This document shows, piece by piece, positions 54,189 to 64,000 of a stretch of DNA of 64,000 nucleotides (position 1 is its first letter; each line of letters opens with the position of its first letter). A model generated the notes under the pieces. The model searched no databases and had not been told where the DNA came from. It worked only from the letters and a program-made list of their open reading frames with translations. Source of the stretch: Lignipirellula cremea (GTDB lineage: Bacteria > Planctomycetota > Planctomycetia > Pirellulales > Pirellulaceae); the NCBI RefSeq assembly GCF_007751035.1, contig NZ_CP036433.1:7607001-7671000 (forward strand). The letters run 5' to 3'. The position numbers and the translations under genes were made by a program.

Positions 54189-56162
54189 ATGCGTAATTTT
54201 GTCCGCGTCTTGAAAATTGCTCTCCGGTTCCGCTTGACGCTGATCGCGGCCGTCACCTGCTCCTTTATGGTGGCCGGTCTCTGGGGAGCAAATATTGGCG
54301 CCGTTTATCCTTTCGTCGAAGTCGTTTTCCAGGGCGACTCGATGCACCAGTGGGTCGACGAACGGACGGTCGAATCCCGACAGTCGATTGTCGATCTTAA
54401 AAAGCAGGTCGCCGATCTGCGGCAAGCAGATGCCAATAACTCCCCGGCGGAATTGTCGCTGCTGGAGACCCGACTGGAGGCCGAAGAAGCCAGCCTGCAG
54501 GGACTCCTGTGGCTGACGCCCTATATAAAGGGTTACCTGCCGGACGACGCCTTTGCGACGCTGGTGCTGATGGTTGTCTTTTTGATGGGGGCTACGGCCG
54601 TCAAAGGGGTGCTGCTGGTCATGAACCTGTGCCTGGTCGGACGGGTCGCCCAGCTGACCACTCTGGAACTGCGCACCCAGTTCTTTAACCGCACGCTCGA
54701 TATGCCGCTGAGCTCTTTCGGACAGGATCGCACTAGCGAACTGATGAGCCGCATGAGCGGCGACGTCAACACCATCGGCGTGGGCGTGTCGCAGCTGTTC
54801 ACCAAAACGATCGGCGAGCCGCTGAAAATGCTCGTCTGTTTTGCGGGGGCCGCGTTCATCAGTTGGCGACTGCTGCTGTTCTCCTTGTTGATCGCTCCGC
54901 CCGCCATGTTTTTGATGTATCGCCTGTCGGGGTCGATCAAACGGGCCAACCGCCGGGCGATGGAAGAAATGGCCCGCTTGTACGGCCGCCTCAGCGAAAC
55001 CTTCGTTGGCATTACGGCCGTCAAAGCATTCAGCACCGAAGGTTTTGAGAAAAACCGCTTCCGCGAAACGGCCCTGTCGCTGTTCCGCAAGCAGCTGCTG
55101 ATTGTGTGGTACAGCTCATTCGTACGGGTGAACAATGAGATCTTTGGCGTCGGCGTAATCTGCCTGGCGATTCTCTCTGGCGGCTACCTGGTGCTGACGG
55201 GCGAAACGCACCTGTTCGGGCTGCCGATGACGGCCCGGCCGTTGTCGTTTGGTTCGCTGATGGTGTTCTATGCGTTCCTGGTCGGCGTGAGCGATCCGGC
55301 CCGCAAGCTGAACGAGGTCTTCAACCAGCTGCAGGCCGCCAACGCGGCGTCGGACCGCTTGTTCGAAATGCTGGACCGGGAGCCGACCATCGTCGACCCG
55401 GCCGAACCCCAGCCTTTAACCAGCGCCCGGAAAGAGATCGTCTTTGAGAACGTCACCTTCGGGTACGATGAAACGGCCCCCATCCTGCACAACGTAAACC
55501 TGCGCATCCGCAACGGAGAAACTCTGGCCATTGTCGGTCCCAACGGCTGCGGCAAAAGCACGCTGACCAAACTTCTGACCCGGTTCTACGACCCGCAGCA
55601 AGGGAGCGTCCGGCTGGAGAACCTGGATCTGACCCAGGTGCGGCAGCACGACCTGCGTTCGCGGATCGGCATGGTCACGCAGAACGCGCTGCTGTTCGAT
55701 GAGTCGATCGCCTTTAACATTCGCTACGGCTCGCCCGAGGCGACCGACGAACAGGTGATAGCGGCCGCCAAAAAAGCGTACGCGCATGAGTTCATTCTGG
55801 AAACCGAAGAGGGCTACGCCACCTGCGTAGGCGAACAAGGGAAGCGTCTGTCGGGCGGGCAGCAGCAGCGGGTATCGCTGGCCCGGGCCATTTTGCGCGA
55901 TCCCGACATCCTGATTCTCGACGAGGCGACCAGCCAGATCGATATCAAGAGCGAGCAGCTGATCCACGAGGCGCTGAAGAATTTCATCGTCGACCGGACC
56001 ACGATCATGATCACCCATCGCCAGACGACGCTGTCACTGGCCGACCGCGTGCTGGTAATGGACGCCGGCCGCATCCACGATATCGGCGCCCACGACGAAC
56101 TGCTGGCCCGCTGCGACATCTATCGCCGGCTCATGCACTTCGAACTCAAAAAGGCGGCGTAA
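54189..56162 (+). CDS. ABC transporter, fused permease and ATP-binding protein (MsbA-like exporter)
   Basis: A 657-residue half-transporter. The N-terminal membrane domain has about six helices, with an inserted charged stretch of about 60 residues after the first helix (VDERTVESRQSIVDLKKQVADLRQADANN). The C-terminal nucleotide-binding domain has Walker A GPNGCGKST (about 450), the Q-loop VTQNALLFDE, signature LSGGQQQR (about 553), Walker B ILILDEATSQ (about 575) and H-loop MITHRQT. It probably dimerises and exports a lipid or hydrophobic compound. The substrate cannot be told. clpV follows in the same direction 269 bases on, probably separately transcribed. Confidence 0.93.
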   Translation: MRNFVRVLKIALRFRLTLIAAVTCSFMVAGLWGANIGAVYPFVEVVFQGDSMHQWVDERTVESRQSIVDLKKQVADLRQADANNSPAELSLLETRLEAEEASLQGLLWLTPYIKGYLPDDAFATLVLMVVFLMGATAVKGVLLVMNLCLVGRVAQLTTLELRTQFFNRTLDMPLSSFGQDRTSELMSRMSGDVNTIGVGVSQLFTKTIGEPLKMLVCFAGAAFISWRLLLFSLLIAPPAMFLMYRLSGSIKRANRRAMEEMARLYGRLSETFVGITAVKAFSTEGFEKNRFRETALSLFRKQLLIVWYSSFVRVNNEIFGVGVICLAILSGGYLVLTGETHLFGLPMTARPLSFGSLMVFYAFLVGVSDPARKLNEVFNQLQAANAASDRLFEMLDREPTIVDPAEPQPLTSARKEIVFENVTFGYDETAPILHNVNLRIRNGETLAIVGPNGCGKSTLTKLLTRFYDPQQGSVRLENLDLTQVRQHDLRSRIGMVTQNALLFDESIAFNIRYGSPEATDEQVIAAAKKAYAHEFILETEEGYATCVGEQGKRLSGGQQQRVSLARAILRDPDILILDEATSQIDIKSEQLIHEALKNFIVDRTTIMITHRQTTLSLADRVLVMDAGRIHDIGAHDELLARCDIYRRLMHFELKKAA

Positions 56163-56431
56163 AAACGCCCGGCCGCAAGTCGCTCTTCTTCTTCGCGACG
56201 CCCATCCTTTCCGCGGCGCCGAACGGAGCCGTGGCCTGTCCACTCCAGCCGAGTCCATTAGTGGCGACGGTCGCTTTGCGGGGCTAGGCAATCTGCGCCG
56301 GGGGGAACTGATTTTGCTGGGGAAGGTTAGCGCGCGGGGACGATAGTAGCGACTGGAGGGGATTTCGTCGACATCTTGAACGGCGTTTTCCTGGATGGAT
56401 TGCCTCCTTCGCACCCCGGAAGAAGCCAAGC

Positions 56432-59089
<2,658 letters not shown>

Positions 59090-59221
59090 CCGCCGTCAGG
59101 CGTCGCGATCCCGCGAACGGAACGCTATCAGCGCGATGACAGACGTTCTATCGTCGCGCCCGCTGGCGAGGAAACCTTCGCTGCCAGATTTTGATTCGTC
59201 GTTTTGAGGAAGAGCAGACTC

Positions 59222-59256
59222 GGACAGTCGCCTTTCACTCGGAACGTGAATAGAAT
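59222..59256. repeat. Half copy of the GGACAGTCG dispersed palindrome
   Basis: GGACAGTCGCCTTTCACTC followed by GGAACGTGAA, near identical to 7124-7158. Confidence 0.7.
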
Positions 59257-59303
59257 ATCTGATCGATTCTCGTTCGTCGTTTTGAGGCAGAACAGACGCC
59301 GGA

Positions 59304-59359
59304 CAGTCGCCTTTCACTCCGTGAAAGGACGCGTACTTTCGCGGAGCGAAAGTCGACTT
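59304..59359. repeat. Dispersed palindrome, full copy
   Basis: The same two 24-base arms as at 35754-35809, with one loop-proximal difference (AAAGGAC for AAAGAAC). It lies 128 bases before the MFS gene. Confidence 0.8.
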
Positions 59360-59487
59360 TCCCTCGCATTCGACGGAACCATCGCGGAATGAAGGACGAC
59401 GATTCCTGGGCGCCGCGTGTTTGCCGGCGGCGCTCGACCGGTTGACGCTGGCGGGCGGGACGCTTTCAATAAAGGGGTCGCCTGCCG

Positions 59488-60876
59488 GTGCAACATGCTC
59501 CCGGCGGGTCGTTTCCCTCTGTACCGTCGGCGCCTGCGATTACTAGCAAACCCCAGTCGAAACCGCCTGCCTCCCTGCCTGCCGATCCTCCGCTGACGAC
59601 TCTGGAAAGCGAGATTCGTGAGCATGAATCGCGCAATCTGCTTGCGCTGGCCGCCCACCAGGTGATTCTCCGGGTGGGCTGGATCTTCAAGGTCGAGTCG
59701 GTCATCATTCCGACATTCGTTGACGCCATTGCCGGCCCGGCCTGGGTCCGCGGCTGGCTGCCTTTTCTGAACCGGACCGGGCAGACGGCGGCTCCCTTCA
59801 TCTATTCGCACATGCTGAGCAGCGCCCGGCTGAAAAGCCGCTCGCTGATTGTCTCCAGCATGTTGCTGTCGGCCCCGTTTTTCCTGCTGGCGGGAACCTG
59901 GGCCGCACTGGGCGAATCGCGGCCGTTCTGGCTGGTTCCTTTTTTCCTGGTGCTGTATCTGGTCTTCTTCGCTGCGGTCGGCGTGAACCAGATGTCCTTC
60001 GGCGCCGTGCAGGGAAAGCTGATTCGTCCGCAACGGCGGGGACGATTGATGAGCATCAGCGGCCTGGTCGGTTCCGTCGCGGCGATCACCGCGGCGGCGA
60101 TCTGGCTGCGGCCCTGGCTGGAGCTGCCCGACCACGGCTTTCTCTACATTTTCACTACCGCCGCCAGCGTTTTCCTGGCGGCCGGGTTGATGGCGTGCTT
60201 TGTCTACGAGCCCTTCGGCGCGGTCCAGGAGCCGCGACTCTGGCGGCCGTTTCGCGACGCCTGGGACGTGGTCGCCCACGATGCTTCGTTCCGCAAGATG
60301 GCCATCGTGGCGATGATGTTCAGCATGGCCCATCTGGCCTTCCCGCATTACCAGGCGCTGGCCAAGGGCGAGCTCGGCAGAAGCAGCTACGATCTGTTTG
60401 TGTGGATCGTCGCCCAGAATATCGGCGCGGGACTGTTCAGCGCGCTATCCGGCATGCTGGCGGATCGACTGGGCAACCGCTTTGCCTTGCGCGTGCTGGG
60501 CTTCATGGCGGCCGGGATACCGCTGCTGGCGCTCGGCCTGAGCCAGTTGCCGCCGGAAGAAGGCCGCGAGTATTACTGGCTGGTGTTCCTGCTGCTGGGA
60601 TTGGCTCCGGTGATCTTCCGCACCCAGTCCAACTATGTGCTGGAACTGGCGCCGCAGGAAGAACACCCACGCTATCTGAGCACGCTCAATGTATGCCAGT
60701 CGGCGCCGTTTCTGCTCTCGGTGCCGCTGGGCATGGCGATCGACGGCTTTGGCTATCGCGTGGTGTTCAGCCTGATCGCGCTCAGCGGCCTGACCGCCGG
60801 CCTGCTTACCTTCTGGATGGATGAACCACGCCACCATTCGGTGGTTGTCGAGGAGCTTCCACCAGATGCTCCCTGA
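59488..60876 (+). CDS. Major facilitator superfamily transporter
   Basis: A 462-residue integral membrane protein with about 12 hydrophobic segments and a central charged loop (EPFGAVQEPRLWRPFRDAW). Recognisable parts include the cytoplasmic loop LRVGWIFKVESVIIPTFVD near the start, GKLIRPQRRGRLMSISGLVGS and SGMLADRLGNRFALRVLGF (the MFS loop 2/8 motif GxLaDRxGrr). GTG at 59488 with AAGGGG upstream is chosen; no better start is found before the first helix. The substrate is unknown. Its last 71 bases overlap the convergent secreted-protein gene. Confidence 0.85.
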   Translation: MQHAPGGSFPSVPSAPAITSKPQSKPPASLPADPPLTTLESEIREHESRNLLALAAHQVILRVGWIFKVESVIIPTFVDAIAGPAWVRGWLPFLNRTGQTAAPFIYSHMLSSARLKSRSLIVSSMLLSAPFFLLAGTWAALGESRPFWLVPFFLVLYLVFFAAVGVNQMSFGAVQGKLIRPQRRGRLMSISGLVGSVAAITAAAIWLRPWLELPDHGFLYIFTTAASVFLAAGLMACFVYEPFGAVQEPRLWRPFRDAWDVVAHDASFRKMAIVAMMFSMAHLAFPHYQALAKGELGRSSYDLFVWIVAQNIGAGLFSALSGMLADRLGNRFALRVLGFMAAGIPLLALGLSQLPPEEGREYYWLVFLLLGLAPVIFRTQSNYVLELAPQEEHPRYLSTLNVCQSAPFLLSVPLGMAIDGFGYRVVFSLIALSGLTAGLLTFWMDEPRHHSVVVEELPPDAP

Positions 60877-61501
60877 GCGAATCTCCCAGCAGTGAGTCCA
60901 GCATGCGCGCCTCCCGCTGCAACGTATGCGGGGACCGATGAACAATGGCGTCGCGCCGGTCCCGAAACAGCGGACGCTCCGGCTCAAGCTCCCCGGCGCG
61001 GGCCAGCTTCGCCGCGGGACGCAGCTCAAGAATGGCGGACCGCACCAGGTCGCGGGGAAACGGGGTGACGTGAGTCTTCCCATACTTCAGCCGCCTGCTA
61101 TCCGTCGGAAAATTGGCGTAGATCTGATCGCCCACCACCGGCGATTCGCACTCGCAGGAATCGCCGCGCCCTTGCCAGTAGTCTCCTGTGGCCTGGTAAT
61201 TGGCGAACAGCAATAACTTCTCGTCGACCTGGTAAGGGCCCCAGCGCCAGGCGCATAGCCAGTCACGGAACTGAGCCACACGGATCGTCTCGCCAGGCTG
61301 GAGAGACCCGACGATCACTTCGTCGACGTGCAGTTGATAATCATTCCTGTCTCCTGCCTGAGTGATCGTTCCCACCACGATCGCCTCTGAGGTGCGGGCC
61401 ATCTCCGCAAAATGCATCGGATTATTTTCCGCCGGTGCGATACTCGACATTGCGAGCACCGCCACGGCGGTGCAAAGGGACGTTTTCCAGGCGGTTTTCA
61501 T
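60806..61501 (-). CDS. Secreted protein of unknown function
   Basis: A 231-residue protein with a signal peptide (WKTSLCTAVAVLAMSSIAPAEN). The mature part begins FAEMARTSEAIVVGTITQAGDRNDYQLHVDEVIVGSLQPGETIRV, a beta-rich segment like the OB-type domains of several secreted proteins, followed by a Cys pair (SCECES) and a charged tail with many Arg. No enzyme motif is seen. The C-terminal 23 residues are coded within the end of the opposite MFS gene. It probably forms a unit with the following minus-strand secreted gene upstream (35-base gap). Confidence 0.7.
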   Translation of the reverse strand: MKTAWKTSLCTAVAVLAMSSIAPAENNPMHFAEMARTSEAIVVGTITQAGDRNDYQLHVDEVIVGSLQPGETIRVAQFRDWLCAWRWGPYQVDEKLLLFANYQATGDYWQGRGDSCECESPVVGDQIYANFPTDSRRLKYGKTHVTPFPRDLVRSAILELRPAAKLARAGELEPERPLFRDRRDAIVHRSPHTLQREARMLDSLLGDSLREHLVEAPRQPPNGGVVHPSRR

Positions 61502-61536
61502 CGCGTTTCTCCTGGCGTTACTTTTGAGGGACAGCG

Positions 61537-62967
61537 TCACTTGCCCACCGGCGTTTGCGGGAAGGAGACGTGTTCCGCCGGCGAGCCTGGCGCCTGGACG
61601 AAGCCGATGTGGTCGATCAGGATTTTCGTCGGCGAACGTCGCTGGCGAAACGGCGTGACGACGCCCAGCGCCATGATCGTATCGCTGGCCAGCAACTGCT
61701 GCTGCTGGAACATCGGCTGGCAATCCTCCTGGCCATACGCACAGATGAAATCGGCCAGCGGCAGCACGAGCGTCGTCCACTCGCCGTTCGGGACAGACCG
61801 GCGAAGATGATAAAAGCCATAAGCCACGCCCGGCGTCGCCTCTTCCGACAGGTAATAAGTGTAAGCGATCTCCGGCTGCTTCTGCCAGGCGGCCGGCGGG
61901 GCGTAACGCTCCCAGGGGAAGGCGGCCCGCTCCGCGCTCGGCGCCACATACACGATAAAATCCAGCGCCACCGTCGGGCCGATGCTGGGGTGGGTCGCTT
62001 TCAGCTGCACGGTCAGGCCGTTCGCGGCCGGCGGACCGAGCAGCTTCACCCCGGCAAAGGCGACCTCTTCCGTGCCATGCTGCTCGATCGCCAGGGAGAA
62101 CTTGCCCGTTTCGCCGTCCGCCACCCGTTCGATCTTCGGCGGCGGCCAGGTCGGACGGGCCAGGTAAGGCGGCCGGGTCAGGTCGATCGGATCCTGCAGA
62201 AAGGAAAACGCCAGCTCGCGGTCGGCCGGTTGTTCAAAGTCGACTGGTTCGCCCACCGGCTGCAGCTCGTCCGCCTGGAACGTCGGATAAGGACGTCCCT
62301 CGCCGCGGCTGATCAGCTCCACCTGGTCCAGCAGCAACTCTCCCTGGGAACCCTTGCCGACGTACAGGTACATCGGCTCCTGGATCCAGCGGGTGTAATA
62401 AATGACCGGCGACGTCCGCCCAAAGCGGGCCCGGCGGAAGTTCCGCTGCAGGTCCTGGTGCAGCGAGAATTCCAGCGTCCGCCAGCCCGATTCGTCGGCG
62501 TTTCCCTTCGCGCCGGCAGAGACCGTCTGCAGGGGAGAGCTGACGTCGCTATGGCCAAAGTAAACCGTCGGGCTGCCGACGGTGAGATGGAACTCGCCGC
62601 GGAGCACCTTCACCCGCACCCGCACGGCGTCGGCTTCCGGCGGCAGGTAATCGGGCCCCAGGTTCAAGGCGACCAGCTTCCCCTTGGGTCCCCAGGGCAG
62701 GTCGGGCGTCACGCTGACGCGGCAACACTGGGAGCCAAAGCTCCGATCGGCGACCACCTCCAAACCGCCGGTGCGGTTCGCATTGGCCACCTGCTCCGGC
62801 GTCCAGTTATGGTACACGATCGGCTTCAGCGGCCCGGGCGACTCCCGTTCAAAGTCACGCAGCACGCCCAGCACCTGCGGTTCCGCAGCCAGGCAGGTTT
62901 CCGCCAAGGCGGCCAGCAGCAGGATCGCCGGCAGGAGAAAACGGCCGTTTTTCAAGATACAGTTCAA
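61537..62967 (-). CDS. Large secreted protein, possible carbohydrate-binding beta-sandwich
   Basis: A protein of about 476 residues with a signal peptide (GRFLLPAILLLAALAETCLAAEP). No ATG fits; TTG at 62967 with GGAA 8 bases upstream, or a second TTG four codons on, is the likely start. The body has repeated beta-strand patterns: FGSQCCRVSVTPDLPWGPKGKLVALNLG, LLLDQVELISRGEG near 210, and KILIDHIGFVQAPG at the end, which look like carbohydrate-binding or galactose-binding-like modules that line up ligand or Ca2+. No catalytic residues were recognised. It lies 35 bases upstream of the other secreted gene, so the two may be co-transcribed. Confidence 0.65.
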   Translation of the reverse strand: MNCILKNGRFLLPAILLLAALAETCLAAEPQVLGVLRDFERESPGPLKPIVYHNWTPEQVANANRTGGLEVVADRSFGSQCCRVSVTPDLPWGPKGKLVALNLGPDYLPPEADAVRVRVKVLRGEFHLTVGSPTVYFGHSDVSSPLQTVSAGAKGNADESGWRTLEFSLHQDLQRNFRRARFGRTSPVIYYTRWIQEPMYLYVGKGSQGELLLDQVELISRGEGRPYPTFQADELQPVGEPVDFEQPADRELAFSFLQDPIDLTRPPYLARPTWPPPKIERVADGETGKFSLAIEQHGTEEVAFAGVKLLGPPAANGLTVQLKATHPSIGPTVALDFIVYVAPSAERAAFPWERYAPPAAWQKQPEIAYTYYLSEEATPGVAYGFYHLRRSVPNGEWTTLVLPLADFICAYGQEDCQPMFQQQQLLASDTIMALGVVTPFRQRRSPTKILIDHIGFVQAPGSPAEHVSFPQTPVGK

Positions 62968-63005
62968 AGCAAATGTTCCGTGAAGGTTGATGTCAAAATG
63001 CCGTA

Positions 63006-63070
63006 GCCGAACTCGCCAGAGTTTGGTCGCTGTTGCCAGTGTGCTCCGTCCCAAGTCCGGCGACTTCGGC
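63006..63070. repeat. 65-base dispersed palindrome, copy 2
   Basis: The arms GCCGAACTCGCCAGAGTTTGG (63006-63026) and the near-inverse at 63051-63070 enclose a 24-base loop. It is the partner of 53878-53942 and lies in the 196-base gap between two minus-strand genes. Confidence 0.75.
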
Positions 63071-63163
63071 CAGGTGCTGGGAAGTATAATAATCAGAGCA
63101 TCTCTCCTCTCCCTCCGCGCCCTCAGCGATGAAGCCCTCTTTCCTGATCGCTTTGGAAAAAGG

Positions 63164-64000
63164 TTATCTTCCCAGAAACGTGCCGCCCGTCCGACGAGCC
63201 AGCGTGCGCAGGAAGGCGGAAAGCTCAGGGGCGTCGTCGCCCAGGCCGATGGTGTTGATCGGAATCCGCCGGTCGCTGGTTTGTTCAACCAGGGCGAAAA
63301 TCGCGGCCACATGCTCGTCGTTATAGGCGGCCGAATCGGCGCTGGAAGGATTGCCGTCGGTAAACAGCAGGATCGAATCCAGGTGTTCGACCGCGTACGC
63401 TTTGTGCAGTGCGGCCAGCGTATTGGTCCAGCCGCCGGGACGCTTGCTGGCGAGCTGATCGATAAGCCATTGGCGATTGACGGGGCCGGAAGGGCCGGCG
63501 ACGCGCAAGGTACCAACGGCCGGGAAGGCGTTCGCCTCGCCGTTGAAAATGATGAGTACGCATTCGTCGACATCGAAGTGCGTCAGCCAGGCGCCAACGA
63601 TCTCCCGCACCATGGCCCAGCGGTCCTGCTGCTGCATGCTGCCCGAGGCGTCGACCAGAATAGCAACCTTTTTCAGCCCGCCGCGAATGCCGACTAGTTC
63701 CTGGTTGATCTTTTTCTCTTGTTCCTTGGTCGCCGCCAGCCGTGTGTTCACGGTGTCGTACGCCTCCTTGTAGGCCAGCAGCCGGTGCTGCAGTTCGGCC
63801 AGTTGCCGCTGCATGGCCAGGTTCCGGGCCAGCAACTGCCCGCGTTCCACGTTGGTGCTTTCCAGCCGGCGGAGCGCATCGTTCAGCTCTTCTTCGGTGG
63901 CGTTGGCTTCGACCCGGGTCTGGGCGAGCGTGGTTCGCAGTTTGTCGAACAAGGCCGCCAGCCCCTCGCGGTTCTTCGCCAGGTCGTCGATCTGTTCGCG
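63164..64000 (-). CDS. Coiled-coil / von Willebrand factor A domain protein (5' end outside window)
   Basis: At least 278 C-terminal residues are present; the frame is open to the end of the window. A heptad-rich coiled coil of about 95 residues (LRTTLAQTRVEANATEEELNDALRRLESTN..QRQLAELQHRLLAYKEAY) is followed by a vWA domain with the MIDAS motif DASGS (KVAILVDASGSMQQQDRW) and later LIIFNGEANAF and ILLFTDGNPSSAD. The C-terminus ends LRTLARRTGGTFLGR. vWA domains bind metal-dependent partners; in planctomycetes such proteins often sit in the envelope, but no signal can be seen because the start is missing. Confidence 0.85.
   Translation of the reverse strand, partial: REQIDDLAKNREGLAALFDKLRTTLAQTRVEANATEEELNDALRRLESTNVERGQLLARNLAMQRQLAELQHRLLAYKEAYDTVNTRLAATKEQEKKINQELVGIRGGLKKVAILVDASGSMQQQDRWAMVREIVGAWLTHFDVDECVLIIFNGEANAFPAVGTLRVAGPSGPVNRQWLIDQLASKRPGGWTNTLAALHKAYAVEHLDSILLFTDGNPSSADSAAYNDEHVAAIFALVEQTSDRRIPINTIGLGDDAPELSAFLRTLARRTGGTFLGR

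Larger units (their letters stand above)
59090..59487. other. Repeat-rich intergenic region after clpV
   Basis: This 398-base region contains a 48-base direct repeat (59193-59240 and 59272-59320, offset 78-79) of the type TTCGTCGTTTTGAGG..GGACAGTCG, a half copy of the dispersed palindrome and one full copy. No gene was found. Confidence 0.6.

Overview
The window is a GC-rich bacterial chromosome segment that looks like a planctomycete of the Pirellulales type (inference from gene content). The main indicators are an overlapping DUF1552 / DUF1587-1592-1588-1585 cytochrome gene pair, a Pirellula/Verrucomicrobium-type heme-binding fusion protein, a secreted sulfatase, an FG-GAP/ASPIC-UnbV protein, a formylmethanofuran dehydrogenase subunit A homologue, and a reduced mraZ-rsmH division cluster without ftsI or ftsZ. 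No rRNA, tRNA or CRISPR array was recognised.

Layout. 1-6 kb: DUF1254-type C-terminus, glutamate decarboxylase, a secreted alpha/beta hydrolase, a Tat-exported TIM-barrel protein and a peroxiredoxin. 6-16 kb: RsbW-like anti-sigma ATPase, a repeat-rich intergenic zone with a small nested transposable element, an FG-GAP protein, a LysR regulator, a creatininase and a dehydrogenase-cytochrome fusion. 16-24.5 kb: orphan fliG, a gamma-glutamylcyclotransferase, queA, a glycosyltransferase, mraZ with a five-repeat operator, rsmH, a LysM protein and a fatty acid desaturase. 24.5-41 kb: sulfatase, a membrane-anchored toroid-repeat protein, rpmG-recJ, a complete ISKra4-type insertion sequence with a frameshifted transposase, a His/Tyr-rich secreted protein, a Ca2+/Na+ antiporter, fhcA, the DUF1552 pair and rsgA. 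41-54 kb: a very His-rich exported protein, an ECF sigma / putative anti-sigma / His-Pro-rich lipoprotein operon, a giant receptor-like Ser/Thr kinase, and a translationally coupled set of a membrane anchor, a ParA/BY-kinase-like ATPase and an ExeA-like AAA ATPase. 54-64 kb: ABC exporter, orphan ClpV/TssH, an MFS transporter, two secreted proteins of unknown function and a partial coiled-coil/vWA protein.

The parts most worth follow-up are the sigma/anti-sigma locus with its histidine- and cysteine-repeat exported proteins (41.1-44.8 kb), the coupled ATPase module at 49.3-53.4 kb whose P-loop lysine is replaced by arginine, the mraZ operator that runs into its own ribosome binding site, and a 161-bp inverted-repeat element inserted into a dispersed palindrome. 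All functions are assigned by reading the sequence; no database search was run.
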